NCBI GenBank assembly: GCA_934454845.1
Contig: CAKSGV010000001.1
Span: 62,001-126,000 of the forward strand
Source: an uncultured Eubacteriales bacterium
GTDB lineage: Bacteria; Bacillota; Clostridia; Oscillospirales; Acutalibacteraceae
Length of the DNA stretch: 64,000 nucleotides
Direction of reading: 5' to 3'
Shown: positions 7,362-16,752 of the stretch, in pieces
How the letters are laid out: each line of letters begins with the position of its first letter
Numbering within the stretch: position 1 is the stretch's first letter
Position numbers and translations under genes: made by a program
Notes under the pieces: generated by a model
Databases searched by the model: none
Seen by the model: only the letters and a program-made list of their open reading frames with translations
What the model was told of the DNA's origin: nothing

Positions 7362-8179
7362 TAAAACATTCTTATAATTGCAACGGCTAAAATAAATAAT
7401 CCGAAAATAACCCTGTAAATTGCGAAAACTTTATAACTGCGGTTTTTAACAAAACCCATTAAAAATTTTATTACGAACATTCCCGAAATAAAGCTTGCAA
7501 GCACTCCTGCAAAGAATTGCATATCAAAGCTGAAATCCTTTATTTTAACAAGCGCTGCCGCCGCAACGATCGGTGCAGAAAGTAAAAATGAATACTTTGC
7601 CGCGCTCTCACGGTCAAGTCCGCAGGCTCTTGAAACGGTTATCGTAATACCCGATCTAGAAACTCCGGGAATTGCCGCCGCAAGCGCCTGAGAAGTTCCT
7701 ATGGCAAGTGCGGATTTTGCCGGCATTTTTTTATAGGAAACCGTGGACTTCGCATTTTTATCAACTATGTATAAAATCACGCCCATAATTATAAGCGCCG
7801 CCGAAATAATGATCATTTCAATGTTAAGATTACCATTTACTAGTTTTCCCACGATTTTTTCAAAAACAAGTCCCAAAACGCCTGCCGGGATAGTTGCAAA
7901 AACTATCAGCCAGAAAAGCCTGCCGTTTGTATTTTTTTCTTTTTTAAAGACCGTTTTATACCCGCCCTTAATAAGAGCTATCCAATCCTTGTAAAAGAAT
8001 ATAAGAATCGCAAACAGCGTTCCTATATGCAGGGCAAGATCAAAGGAATCGGGTATCGTGTCCCATTTAAAAAGCCATGGGAAAATATTAAGGTGTGCAG
8101 AGCTTGATATCGGTAAAAATTCCGTAAGGCCCTGAACTATACCTAAAAAAATAGATTTTAATATTTCTGCCAAAGTCAT
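7361..8179 (-). CDS. uppP: Undecaprenyl-diphosphatase
   Basis: Integral membrane phosphatase that recycles undecaprenyl pyrophosphate for peptidoglycan and other wall polymers, and gives bacitracin tolerance. The 272 residues show the BacA/UppP signatures: EFLPISSSAHL near residue 22, with the catalytic glutamate and serines, and PGVSRSGITI near 172. Several hydrophobic helices are present. I chose the ATG at 8179 (MTLAEILK) because it matches the family start; an in-frame GTG lies one codon earlier. The start follows the glgA stop by four bases without a strong ribosome-binding site, which suggests translational coupling. It is the last gene of the glycogen operon, an unexpected partner. Confidence 0.95.
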   Translation of the reverse strand: MTLAEILKSIFLGIVQGLTEFLPISSSAHLNIFPWLFKWDTIPDSFDLALHIGTLFAILIFFYKDWIALIKGGYKTVFKKEKNTNGRLFWLIVFATIPAGVLGLVFEKIVGKLVNGNLNIEMIIISAALIIMGVILYIVDKNAKSTVSYKKMPAKSALAIGTSQALAAAIPGVSRSGITITVSRACGLDRESAAKYSFLLSAPIVAAAALVKIKDFSFDMQFFAGVLASFISGMFVIKFLMGFVKNRSYKVFAIYRVIFGLFILAVAIIRMF

Positions 8180-8183
8180 CACC

Positions 8184-9605
8184 TTATTTGCCGAGCATTT
8201 CCTTATAAAGCCTTATATAAGCGTTTGCCGAAGCCGCCCAGCTGTTATTGCACTCCATTGCGCGCTTTCTCATTATATTAAATCCGGTTTTATCCTTATA
8301 CCCCTCAACAGCTCTCCAAACGGCGTTCTGCATATCGTGGGCATTATAGTTTTCAAATGTAAATCCGTTGCCCACACCGTCACCGCTGTCGGTGATAGTA
8401 TCGTTAAGTCCGCCTGTTTTTCTGACAATCGGAATTGTTCCGTATCTTAAAGCTACCATCTGTGCAAGTCCGCAGGGTTCGCTCTTGCTCGGCATTAAGA
8501 AAATGTCAGAGCCGGCATATATTTTATGTGCAAGATTTTGATCAAAACCTAATTTAAGACCGACCTTATCGGGATATCTGTTATGCATCTCATAGAAAAA
8601 TGTTTCGAATTCCCATTCTCCAGAGCCTAAAATAACAAACTGAACATCGCCCTGGAGCATATCTTCAAATACGCACTTAACAAGATCTATTCCCTTGTGT
8701 TTTACAAGCCTTGTGACCATTCCGATAAGCGGAGTATCCTTGTTTACACTAAGCCCCATATCCTCCTGAAGCTTTTTCTTGTTAAAGGCTTTGTCTTTTA
8801 ATGTTTCCTCGGAATAATTCTTATAAATAAAAGTATCGGTCAAAGGATTATAAACATCGTAATCTATTCCGTTTACAATACCCGTAAGCTTAAATGTAAA
8901 CTGCTTTAAAATATTGTCAAGTCCGTGAGAATAATAGGGATCCAAAATCTCTTTTGCATAGGTTGGAGATACGGTCGTAACCTTATCCGCACACTGTATT
9001 GCGCCTTTCATAAGGTTAACGCAGCCGTCATATTCCATAATGGATTCTCTTCCCTCGGGAAGACCTAAAACATCTGAATAAAGTTCCTTGCCGTATTTTC
9101 CCTGATACTGAATATTGTGAATGGTAAACACTGTCTTAATGTTTGCATATAACCCGTCAAATTTATAAAATTCATTTAAATAAACGGGTATCATAGCCGT
9201 CTGCCAATCGTTGCAGTGGATAATATCGGGCATAAAAGGAATATGCTGGAGCATTTCAAGAACAGCTCTTGAAAAGAAAGCAAACCTCTCGGCGTCGTCA
9301 TAATGACCGTAAAGTCCGTTTCTTTTAAAATAGTACTGATTATCGAGGAAATAATATATAACCCCGTTCATATGAGCTTCAAACACTCCGCAATACTGTC
9401 TTCTCCAGGAAACAGGAACGGTGAAATGGCACAAAAATGTCATTTTTTCTCTTAATTCATCGGGAATGCAGGAGTAAAGAGGCATAACTACTCTTGCTCC
9501 TATCATTCTCCTCCTTAAAGCTTTCGGAAGCGCTCCGGAAACATCGGCAAGACCTCCCGACATTGCAAAAGGCAAAGCTTCGCTTGTTGCAAATAAAACC
9601 TTCAT
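8184..9605 (-). CDS. glgA: Glycogen synthase, ADP-glucose type (GT5)
   Basis: Transfers glucose from ADP-glucose to the growing alpha-1,4-glucan. The 473 residues fit the bacterial GlgA length and contain the GT-B fold landmarks: SGGLADVSGALPKAL near residue 16, the HCNDWQTA motif near 130, and SEPCGLAQM plus KTGGLNDT in the C-terminal donor-binding half. The N-terminal glycine loop reads AMSGGL where Escherichia coli has KTGGL, so the classical Lys15 is absent. Its start follows glgD by 20 bases. It belongs to the glgB-glgC-glgD-glgA-uppP operon. Confidence 0.96.
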   Translation of the reverse strand: MKVLFATSEALPFAMSGGLADVSGALPKALRRRMIGARVVMPLYSCIPDELREKMTFLCHFTVPVSWRRQYCGVFEAHMNGVIYYFLDNQYYFKRNGLYGHYDDAERFAFFSRAVLEMLQHIPFMPDIIHCNDWQTAMIPVYLNEFYKFDGLYANIKTVFTIHNIQYQGKYGKELYSDVLGLPEGRESIMEYDGCVNLMKGAIQCADKVTTVSPTYAKEILDPYYSHGLDNILKQFTFKLTGIVNGIDYDVYNPLTDTFIYKNYSEETLKDKAFNKKKLQEDMGLSVNKDTPLIGMVTRLVKHKGIDLVKCVFEDMLQGDVQFVILGSGEWEFETFFYEMHNRYPDKVGLKLGFDQNLAHKIYAGSDIFLMPSKSEPCGLAQMVALRYGTIPIVRKTGGLNDTITDSGDGVGNGFTFENYNAHDMQNAVWRAVEGYKDKTGFNIMRKRAMECNNSWAASANAYIRLYKEMLGK

Positions 9606-9625
9606 ATTTTCTTTCCTTTCAAAAC

Positions 9626-10744
9626 TCAGATTTTCACATTTTTCTCAATTATAATAGGTTTTAAAGACGTTCCTTTCATTACAACATCCGAGCTTATACG
9701 GACATTTTTGTCTGCTATAAGATAATTAAGTGAGGCATTATCCTCGATCTTGCCCTCCTGCATAATAATTGAGTTTTCGATAACGGTATTTTTGCCGACT
9801 TTAACTCCCCTGAAAAGGATACTGTTCTTTACAGTGCCCTCAATAACGCAGCCGTCTGCAATAATGCAATTAGAAACCTCGGCGTTTATACCGTATCTAG
9901 TAGGCATATCATCTCTAATCTTTGTCATAACAGGGCGATCCGAATTAAACAGATCTTTTCTGTTTTCGGAATCAAGAAGCGCCATACTAAGATCATAGTA
10001 TTTTTTAATGCTGTCCGCAACTCCGACATAACCTTTGTGGATAAATGCGTATTCCTTTAAAGAATTGAGTTTTCTTGCAAGAATATCACTGTTAAGATTT
10101 CTTATATTGTTTTCATATCCGTAAACAACCAAAGTTTTAAGAAGCTCGGATTTTATTATCGTAAGTCCCGTTCCGAATAAAACATTGCTTTTTGCAACGG
10201 AAGAATATGTGATTTTTTCTATCTTTCCGTTGCTGTCGCATTCGATTATCGGAGTTTCGGAATGTTTGTCGGGGCTTTCTCCCTCGGCACAGATAAATGT
10301 CACATCAGCTTCCTTTTCTTTGTGAAACGCTAAAGCTGCTTCTAAATCCACGTTGGCGATAAGATCGCCTGCGCAAATAACTATATCCTCCGCACCGCAG
10401 CGGTCGATAAAATCTCTGCCGCCGTAAAGTGCCTCGATTATTCCGTCATACCTTTTGTTGTAATTAGAACTGAAAGGCGGAAGAAGATGAAGTCCCCCCT
10501 GCTTCCTGTCAAGATCCCAGAAAATTCCGCTGCCCATATGATCCATAAGAGATTTATAATTGGATTTTGTTATAATTCCTATGTTTATAATTCCTGCATT
10601 AACAAGATTAGAAAGCGCAAAATCAATAATTCTGTATCTCGCTCCGAAAGGAACAGAAGCCATTGACCTTATCTTCGTAAGCTCGCCTAAAAGTGAATCC
10701 TTAGTGTTGGCAAAAACAAGTGCAGCTGCTTTTGAATTGGTCAT
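9626..10744 (-). CDS. glgD: Glucose-1-phosphate adenylyltransferase, GlgD subunit
   Basis: The 372-residue partner of GlgC in Firmicutes. The N-terminal nucleotide-binding loop reads FANTKDSLLGELT, where active GlgC has GGQGSRLG, so it probably lacks catalysis and acts as the regulatory or stabilising subunit, as known for the Bacillus GlgCD pair. The sugar-nucleotide fold continues with FGARYRIIDFALSN and ends in hexapeptide-type beta-helix repeats (ISNCIIADGCVIEGTVKNS region). The start overlaps the glgC stop by four bases, a sign of coupled translation at matched levels. Confidence 0.94.
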   Translation of the reverse strand: MTNSKAAALVFANTKDSLLGELTKIRSMASVPFGARYRIIDFALSNLVNAGIINIGIITKSNYKSLMDHMGSGIFWDLDRKQGGLHLLPPFSSNYNKRYDGIIEALYGGRDFIDRCGAEDIVICAGDLIANVDLEAALAFHKEKEADVTFICAEGESPDKHSETPIIECDSNGKIEKITYSSVAKSNVLFGTGLTIIKSELLKTLVVYGYENNIRNLNSDILARKLNSLKEYAFIHKGYVGVADSIKKYYDLSMALLDSENRKDLFNSDRPVMTKIRDDMPTRYGINAEVSNCIIADGCVIEGTVKNSILFRGVKVGKNTVIENSIIMQEGKIEDNASLNYLIADKNVRISSDVVMKGTSLKPIIIEKNVKI

Positions 10745-11955
10745 TTTATTTCACCGCCCTTAACATTTTCGGTAATCATAAGCTTAGGCCCTATTTTTGA
10801 GTCCTTCCCGACGTTTAGTCCGTCGCCTATAACGGTTATTCCCCAATCGTCTGACCCGTTTACATCAGGCTCCGCTCCGATGGCCGCATTTTCTTCGACA
10901 GTAACATTCTCCGCTATTATCGAATACTTTATATGCGCGCCTTTTTTAATTACCGCGCCCGGCATAACGAGCGAGTATTCAACTTTCGCTCCCTTTTCAA
11001 CGGACACATTCTCAAACAGCACCGAATAATCAAGCTCTCCGCTAACCGAACAACCGTCAGTTATAAGCGAATTTTCAACCTTGGCACAGCTATCGATAAA
11101 CTGCGGCGGGAAGCATTCGTTTTTAGAGTATATTCTCCAGTCCGGATCCGAAAGATCAAGATTTATTTTTGGATTTAAAAGATCGAGGTTTGCCTCCCAA
11201 AGTGAATCGACAGTTCCGACGTCTTTCCAATATCCTTCGAATCTGTATGCCGAAAGCTTTTCGCCCGCCGAAAGCATAGCCGGGATAACATCTTTTCCGA
11301 AATCATTAGAAGAGTTTTCGTTTTCCTCGTCTTCGGTCAGATATTTTTTAAGCTTATCCCAGGAAAAAACATATATTCCCATAGAGGCAAGATTGGATTT
11401 CGGATTCTTCGGCTTTTCTTCGAATTCGTAAACAGTCCCGTCATCTCTCACATTCATAATTCCGAATCTTGAAGCCTCTTCCATAGGTACTTCCAAAACA
11501 GAAATAGTGCAGGCGGATTCCGTCTTTTTATGAGCCTCTATCATTTTCGAATAATCCATTTTATAAATATGATCGCCCGATAATATAAGCACATAATCAG
11601 GATCGTATCTTTCGATAAATCCGAGATTTTGATAGATCGCGTTGGCAGTTCCTCTGTACCAATCTCCGCCCTTTTGACCTTGATAAGGAGGCAGAATATG
11701 CACGCCGCCGTTTGTCCTGTCAAGATCCCACGGCTTTCCCGAAGAAACATAATCGTTAAGCTCAAGAGGCTTATATTGCGTCAGAATTCCGACGGTATCA
11801 ATACCTGAATTTGAGCAATTTGAAAGTGGGAAGTCGATAATGCGGTATTTTCCGCCGTAAGGCACCGCAGGCTTTGCGATTTTAGAAGTAAGCACTCCCA
11901 ATCTGCTTCCCTGACCTCCCGCGAGAAGCATTGCTACGCATTTTTTCTTAGACAC
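10741..11955 (-). CDS. glgC: Glucose-1-phosphate adenylyltransferase (ADP-glucose pyrophosphorylase)
   Basis: Makes ADP-glucose from ATP and glucose-1-phosphate, the committed step of glycogen synthesis. The 404 residues include the nucleotide loop LAGGQGSRLGVLT, the KPAVPYGGKYRIIDF segment, the catalytic-region motif SGDHIYKMDYS, and FEEKPKNPKSN followed by a left-handed beta-helix. It lies 11 bases downstream of glgB and overlaps glgD by four bases. Confidence 0.97.
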   Translation of the reverse strand: MSKKKCVAMLLAGGQGSRLGVLTSKIAKPAVPYGGKYRIIDFPLSNCSNSGIDTVGILTQYKPLELNDYVSSGKPWDLDRTNGGVHILPPYQGQKGGDWYRGTANAIYQNLGFIERYDPDYVLILSGDHIYKMDYSKMIEAHKKTESACTISVLEVPMEEASRFGIMNVRDDGTVYEFEEKPKNPKSNLASMGIYVFSWDKLKKYLTEDEENENSSNDFGKDVIPAMLSAGEKLSAYRFEGYWKDVGTVDSLWEANLDLLNPKINLDLSDPDWRIYSKNECFPPQFIDSCAKVENSLITDGCSVSGELDYSVLFENVSVEKGAKVEYSLVMPGAVIKKGAHIKYSIIAENVTVEENAAIGAEPDVNGSDDWGITVIGDGLNVGKDSKIGPKLMITENVKGGEIK

Positions 11956-11966
11956 AACAACATCTC

Positions 11967-13847
11967 CTATTTATTATCATTCTTAGATTTTCTTTTTGCC
12001 GGGGTTCTGTAATATATTACAGAAAGCGGCGGAATTTCAACCGCTATGGAATTTTCATATCCATGCATAGGGATCTTTTCGCTTTTATATGATCTCGGCG
12101 CTTCTGTTTCTCCGCCGAATTCCTTGAAATCGGAAGAAAAGACCTCTTTATAGGTTCCTTTTCTTTCTACCCCTATTCTGTATCCGCTTCTTGCCACGGG
12201 TACGAAATTGCAAAGGCAGACTATTTCACCGCCGTCATTATCTATTCTTCTGAAAGCGATTATGCTTTGTGAATTATCGTCGTTCGAGATCCATTTAAAG
12301 CCGTTCCACGAATAATCTATCTCCCATAAAGGCTTGCAGGCAAGATAAAATTTATTAAGCTTTTCAACATACCTCTGCATTTTTTTGTGCGACTCATAAT
12401 CAAGTAAAAGCCAATCAAGCTCTTTTTTGTAATCCCATTCGATAAATTGGGCGAATTCCTGACCCATAAAAAGCAGTTTTTTGCCCGGGTGAGCCATCAT
12501 ATAAGCATAAAAAGCCCGTAGCGATCTGAATTTATCTTCATAATCTCCCGGCATTTTCTCTATCATAGAACATTTTCCATGCACCACTTCATCGTGCGAG
12601 ATCGGAAGAATAAAGTTTTCCGAAAAAGCATAGAAGAAAGAAAATGTCAGACAATCGTGATTATGCTTTCTGAAAAGCGGATCAAGCGACATATATCTTA
12701 ACATATCGTTCATCCAGCCCATATTCCATTTGAAATTAAATCCGAGTCCGCCGTCAAATGCCGGCTTTGTTACCATCGGCCACGCTGTTGACTCTTCCGC
12801 TATCATAAGAATATCTGGATCCGCCTCAAAAGCGGCTTTGTTTACTTGTCTTAAAAATTCCACAGCTTCAAGATTTTCTCTTCCGCCGAAAGAATTAGGT
12901 ACCCATTCGCCGTCTTTTCTTCCGTAATCAAGATAAAGCATAGAGGCAACCGCGTCTACTCTTATACCGTCGATATGGAATTCTTTTATCCAAAAAACAG
13001 CACTTGAAATAAGGAAACTCATAACTGCGGGCTTGCCGTAATCAAACACGACGGTCCCCCATTCCTTATGCTCGCCTTTTCGCTCGTCGGAATACTCATA
13101 CTGCGGAGTGCCGTCAAACCTGTAAAGCCCGAATTCGTCTTTAGGGAAATGCGCCGGCACCCAATCAAGGATAACGCCGATATTTTGACTGTGCATTATA
13201 TCCACGAATTTTTTGAAAGCGTCTGGAGTTCCGTATCTTGAAGTCGGAGCAAAATATCCGCTCACCTGATATCCCCACGAGCCCTCAAAAGGAAATTCTG
13301 TAATAGGCATAAGCTCAACGTGAGTATATCCCATTTTTTTGACATATTTTGAAAGCTTTTTAGCCGCGGTTTCATAGTCGAGAAAACTTCCGTCGCTGTT
13401 TTTCATCCAAGAGCCCAGATGAACTTCATAAATATTGACAGGCGAAGAATAAACAGTCCTTTTGTGCTTTTCGGCTTTGTATCCGGCGTCAGTCCATTCA
13501 AAATTATGCTCGGCATAAATTTTTGAAGCGTTTTCAGGAGCTGTCTGAAAATGGCGAGCATAAGGATCGCTTTTAAGAATAGTTTTACCATTAGGTCCTG
13601 TTACCGCATATTTGTAACAATCAAATTCTTTAACGCCTTTTATCTTCGCCTCGAAAACTCCCCCGCCGATATTTTTCATCGGGGAAACATCGGTATTCCA
13701 ATTGTTGAAATCTCCTGCAACGCTTACTCTTTTTGCATTCGGAGCCCACACGCGGAAAATCGTGTGCGACTTGCCGAAAAATGATCCGAGATACTTGTAA
13801 GCGTCGGATTTTACCGTGTTTTCAAAATCCGGAAAATATTTTTCCAT
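11967..13847 (-). CDS. glgB: 1,4-alpha-glucan branching enzyme (GH13)
   Basis: Introduces alpha-1,6 branches into glycogen. The 626 residues hold an N-terminal CBM48-type sandwich (about 20-105, FRVWAPNAKRVSVAGDFNNW), a GH13 barrel, and a C-terminal beta domain. Catalytic motifs are visible: DGIRVDAVASMLYLDY (nucleophile Asp), MIAEESTAWP (acid/base Glu) and ILPISHDEVVHGK (transition-state Asp). It heads the glycogen operon, directly after a strong promoter, with GGGGA about 8 bases before the ATG. Confidence 0.96.
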   Translation of the reverse strand: MEKYFPDFENTVKSDAYKYLGSFFGKSHTIFRVWAPNAKRVSVAGDFNNWNTDVSPMKNIGGGVFEAKIKGVKEFDCYKYAVTGPNGKTILKSDPYARHFQTAPENASKIYAEHNFEWTDAGYKAEKHKRTVYSSPVNIYEVHLGSWMKNSDGSFLDYETAAKKLSKYVKKMGYTHVELMPITEFPFEGSWGYQVSGYFAPTSRYGTPDAFKKFVDIMHSQNIGVILDWVPAHFPKDEFGLYRFDGTPQYEYSDERKGEHKEWGTVVFDYGKPAVMSFLISSAVFWIKEFHIDGIRVDAVASMLYLDYGRKDGEWVPNSFGGRENLEAVEFLRQVNKAAFEADPDILMIAEESTAWPMVTKPAFDGGLGFNFKWNMGWMNDMLRYMSLDPLFRKHNHDCLTFSFFYAFSENFILPISHDEVVHGKCSMIEKMPGDYEDKFRSLRAFYAYMMAHPGKKLLFMGQEFAQFIEWDYKKELDWLLLDYESHKKMQRYVEKLNKFYLACKPLWEIDYSWNGFKWISNDDNSQSIIAFRRIDNDGGEIVCLCNFVPVARSGYRIGVERKGTYKEVFSSDFKEFGGETEAPRSYKSEKIPMHGYENSIAVEIPPLSVIYYRTPAKRKSKNDNK

Positions 13848-13889
13848 TTCAAATTCCCCTTCACTGAAAATCTTTTAATTCTTTATTTT

Positions 13890-13918
13890 ATTATATCAGC
13901 ATTTTTTAAGATTTTCAA
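13890..13918 (-). promoter_or_regulatory. Promoter of the glycogen operon
   Basis: On the minus strand, TTGAAA (13918-13913), a 17-base spacer, and TATAAT (13895-13890) preceded by TG, which gives an extended -10. It lies about 43 bases upstream of the glgB start. Confidence 0.85.
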
Positions 13919-14020
13919 TATATTTTTGTTAAATTTCCGAGAGCGAGTTACAAATTTTTTGACGATATTTGTTGTAATTGCACAAAAATCAGGTATGTTT
14001 CGAGCTCCGCGAAACAATTT

Positions 14021-14281
14021 TCAGATCAGCCCGGCATATTTGGAGGAATCTGCGGTCACCAAAACCGTTTCTTTCCCTATCACCTTAATATCTTTCCACG
14101 GAATAATAATATCATCCTGTTTTCCGATAAGTCCGAAAAGCCGAGGCCTTCCGAAGATAATAATTGCTGTAAGAGTTCCCGACTCGGTATCAAGCTCAAT
14201 ATCTCCGATATACCCTAAAACAAAACCATCGTTTATACAAACCACCTGCTTGTTTTTAAGCTCGTCAATTCTGCAAATCAT
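14021..14281 (-). CDS. YlmC/YmxH-family PRC-barrel sporulation protein
   Basis: The 86 residues form one PRC-barrel: MICRIDELKNKQVVCINDG, GYIGDIELDTESGTL, then the GRPRLFGLIG loop, DDIIIPWKDIKVIG and a short tail. This matches the YlmC/YmxH family found only in endospore-formers, small proteins of unknown biochemistry linked to sporulation. A GGTGAGAAAATG context supports the start. It is a single gene. A possible mother-cell promoter lies upstream. Confidence 0.9.
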   Translation of the reverse strand: MICRIDELKNKQVVCINDGFVLGYIGDIELDTESGTLTAIIIFGRPRLFGLIGKQDDIIIPWKDIKVIGKETVLVTADSSKYAGLI

Positions 14282-14312
14282 TTTCTCACCGCTTTATGTG
14301 AAATATAAAATA

Positions 14313-14340
14313 ATTATATGAATTAAGCCTGTAAAATATA
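14313..14340 (-). promoter_or_regulatory. Candidate SigE-type promoter of the ylmC-like gene
   Basis: Minus strand ATATT (14339-14335), a 14-base spacer and CATATAAT (14320-14313) resemble mother-cell sigma-E promoters (-35 ATATT-like, -10 CATACAAT-like). The product family is sporulation-linked, which fits. Sequence match only. Confidence 0.4.
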
Positions 14341-14345
14341 ATAAG

Positions 14346-14382
14346 ACCCGGCGGCAAAGTCTTAAAAACTTTATCGCCGGGT
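14346..14382 (-). terminator. Terminator after fhs
   Basis: ACCCGGCGGCAAAGT (14346-14360) pairs with ACTTTATCGCCGGGT (14368-14382) with one internal mismatch region. It lies just past the fhs stop codon. The following T-tract on the minus strand is interrupted, so efficiency may be moderate. Confidence 0.7.
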
Positions 14383-14387
14383 TAATT

Positions 14388-16073
14388 TTAAAATAACCCC
14401 GTTATTTTTCCGTTTTCATCTATATCGATATTTTCCGCTGCCGGTTTTTTAGGAAGTCCCGGCATAGTAAGAATATTTCCTGTCAGCACCACCGCAAATC
14501 CCGCGCCTGCTGAAATTTTAATGTTTCTCACAGTCACTGTGAAATGCTCGGGCGCTCCTAATTTAAGAGGATCGTCGGAAAAGCTGTACTGAGTTTTTGC
14601 TATACAAACGGGCAGTAAGGAATAGGGTGAGTTTTCTATCTCTTTTAGTTGCTTTTGCGCCTCCGTCGTTAAAACCACCCCGTCGCCGCCGTAAACCTTT
14701 TTGACAACAGCCTCGATCTTTTCTTTCATACTTATATTATCTTCATAAGCAAATTTAAAATCGGGTTTTTCTTCTTCGCATAATCTAACTGCTTCGTGCG
14801 CCAGCGCTTTTGCACCTTCTCCGCCTTTCTCCCAGGCCTCGGATAAAACAACATTTACGCCTATCTCTTTGCATGTCTCGGTTATAACTTCGATTTCCAT
14901 TTTTGTATCGGTCGGGAAAACGTTCAGTGCAACAACTGCGGGCAGACCGTAAACATTTTTTATGTTCGATAAATGCCTGATCAAATTAGGAATACCTTTT
15001 AGAAGTGCCTCCCCGTTTTCCTCGTTTAAGTACTTTTTATCAACTCCGCCGTGCATTTTAAGCGCTCTTATAGTTGCAACCAAAACGCAGGCGTCAGGCC
15101 TCAATCCCGATTTTCTGCACTTTATATCAAAAAACTTCTCGGCTCCGAGATCTGCTCCAAAACCCGCCTCCGTAACCACAAAATCTGCGCATTTAAGAGC
15201 AGTTTTCGTAGCTATAACAGAGTTGCAGCCGTGAGCTATGTTAGCAAAGGGCCCTCCGTGAATTATCACAGGTGTTCCCTCTAAAGTCTGCACAAGATTA
15301 GGCTTTACAGCGTCTTTTAAAAGCGCAGCCATTGCGCCCTGCGCTTTAAGATCTCTGCACCTGACAGGCTCGCCCGCGGTGTTATAAGCTACAATAATTT
15401 CCGATAGCTTATCTTTAAGATCCGAAATATCCGAGCTTAAACACAGCACCGCCATTATCTCGCTTGCAACCGTGATATCAAATCCGTCTTCCCTAGGCAC
15501 ACCGTTGTTCTTGCCTCCGAGCCCGTCTACAATGTTTCTTAATTGACGGTCGTTCATATCGACGCACCTTTTAAAAACTATTCTTCTTGTATCGATATTG
15601 AGCTCATTTCCCTGGTGAATGTGATTGTCAAGCATAGCGGCAAGCAGATTGTTAGCCGCTCCTATCGCGTGAAAATCTCCGGTAAAATGAAGATTGATAT
15701 CCTCCATCGGCACCGCCTGCGCGTATCCGCCGCCTGCGGCTCCTCCCTTAATTCCGAAAACAGGACCGAGCGACGGCTCTCTAAGTGCGGCAACTGCCGA
15801 TCTTCCGATTTTATTTATTCCGTCCGCAAGTCCTACGGAGGTCGTAGTCTTACCCTCGCCTGCGGGAGTGGGAGTAATAGCGGTAACAAGTATCAGCTTG
15901 CCGTCTTTATTTTTGCTGTTTTTTAAAAATTCAGGGCTGATCTTTGCCTTATATTTTCCGTAGCACTCTAAATAGTCTTCGTCAATTCCTGCTTTTAAAG
16001 CAATTTTATTTATCGGCTGCATTTCACAGCTTTGCGCGATTTCAATATCCGTTTTATACCCCAAATCATTCAC
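14388..16073 (-). CDS. fhs: Formate--tetrahydrofolate ligase
   Basis: ATP-dependent synthesis of 10-formyl-tetrahydrofolate from formate, used for purines, fMet and one-carbon flow. The 561 residues match the family (about 556) and contain the P-loop TPTPAGEGKTTTSVGL near residue 65, IHGGPFANIAHGCNS near 305 and VATIRALKMHGG near 355. The frame opens with GTG at 16073. A TTG three codons later has a better-spaced AGAGGTG site, so the exact start is uncertain. It overlaps the upstream HAD gene by eight bases and is last in a six-gene operon. Confidence 0.95.
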   Translation of the reverse strand: MNDLGYKTDIEIAQSCEMQPINKIALKAGIDEDYLECYGKYKAKISPEFLKNSKNKDGKLILVTAITPTPAGEGKTTTSVGLADGINKIGRSAVAALREPSLGPVFGIKGGAAGGGYAQAVPMEDINLHFTGDFHAIGAANNLLAAMLDNHIHQGNELNIDTRRIVFKRCVDMNDRQLRNIVDGLGGKNNGVPREDGFDITVASEIMAVLCLSSDISDLKDKLSEIIVAYNTAGEPVRCRDLKAQGAMAALLKDAVKPNLVQTLEGTPVIIHGGPFANIAHGCNSVIATKTALKCADFVVTEAGFGADLGAEKFFDIKCRKSGLRPDACVLVATIRALKMHGGVDKKYLNEENGEALLKGIPNLIRHLSNIKNVYGLPAVVALNVFPTDTKMEIEVITETCKEIGVNVVLSEAWEKGGEGAKALAHEAVRLCEEEKPDFKFAYEDNISMKEKIEAVVKKVYGGDGVVLTTEAQKQLKEIENSPYSLLPVCIAKTQYSFSDDPLKLGAPEHFTVTVRNIKISAGAGFAVVLTGNILTMPGLPKKPAAENIDIDENGKITGLF

Positions 16074-16752
16074 CTCTGATAATATCGGGCAGCTTGTCTA
16101 AAGAATCAATAATATATGTAGGCTCTAAAGCGGGCTTTAAATAATGCGGATTGTACCAACAGGTATCAAGCCCCGAATTTATACCCCCTGCGATATCGGA
16201 AGATTCGCTGTCGCCGACAACCAAAATCTTATTTTTCGGCACTTCGGGGATATTTTTAATCACATAATCAAAATAAGCCTTTTCGGGCTTTTGCGAGCCC
16301 GCGTCTTCAGAAACGAAAATATAATCGAAAAACTTTTCAAGACCGCTGCTTTTAATCCTCTTATATTGTGTTTTTGCAACACCGTTAGTTGTTACACAGA
16401 CCGTTGCACCCGATTTTTTGATTTCCTCAAGCATTTCTTCTGCTCCGTCTATAACATCGTTTCCGAAAGAAAGCAGATTAAAATACCGCTCGGACATTTT
16501 GTAAGGATCGGCATCTATCTTTGTTCTCTCAACAAATGTTTTAAATCTTCCCTCAAATATCTCTTCTTTTTTGATAATTCCCGCTTCAAAGCGTTTCCAA
16601 TAGTCGTCGTTGATTTTAGAATAGGTTTCAACCAATTCGTCGGTCGCAAGTACCGAACTTTCTTTAAGAAGAGCCGATATAGCCTTTTTCTCTGCGGCTT
16701 TAAAATCAAGCACGGTGTTATCGAGATCTAAAAAAATTACGCTGTATTTCAT
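16066..16752 (-). CDS. HAD hydrolase, YjjG-like nucleotidase
   Basis: The 228-residue haloacid-dehalogenase phosphatase has motif I FLDLDNTVLDF (nucleophile and acid Asp), motif II CVTTNG, motif III near KPEKAYFDYV and motif IV LVVGDSESSDIAGG. The cap and overall layout match the YjjG/YfnB group, which dephosphorylates non-canonical pyrimidine nucleotides. The actual substrate is unproven. It overlaps both neighbours (four bases with the zinc-ribbon gene, eight with fhs). Confidence 0.88.
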   Translation of the reverse strand: MKYSVIFLDLDNTVLDFKAAEKKAISALLKESSVLATDELVETYSKINDDYWKRFEAGIIKKEEIFEGRFKTFVERTKIDADPYKMSERYFNLLSFGNDVIDGAEEMLEEIKKSGATVCVTTNGVAKTQYKRIKSSGLEKFFDYIFVSEDAGSQKPEKAYFDYVIKNIPEVPKNKILVVGDSESSDIAGGINSGLDTCWYNPHYLKPALEPTYIIDSLDKLPDIIRGE

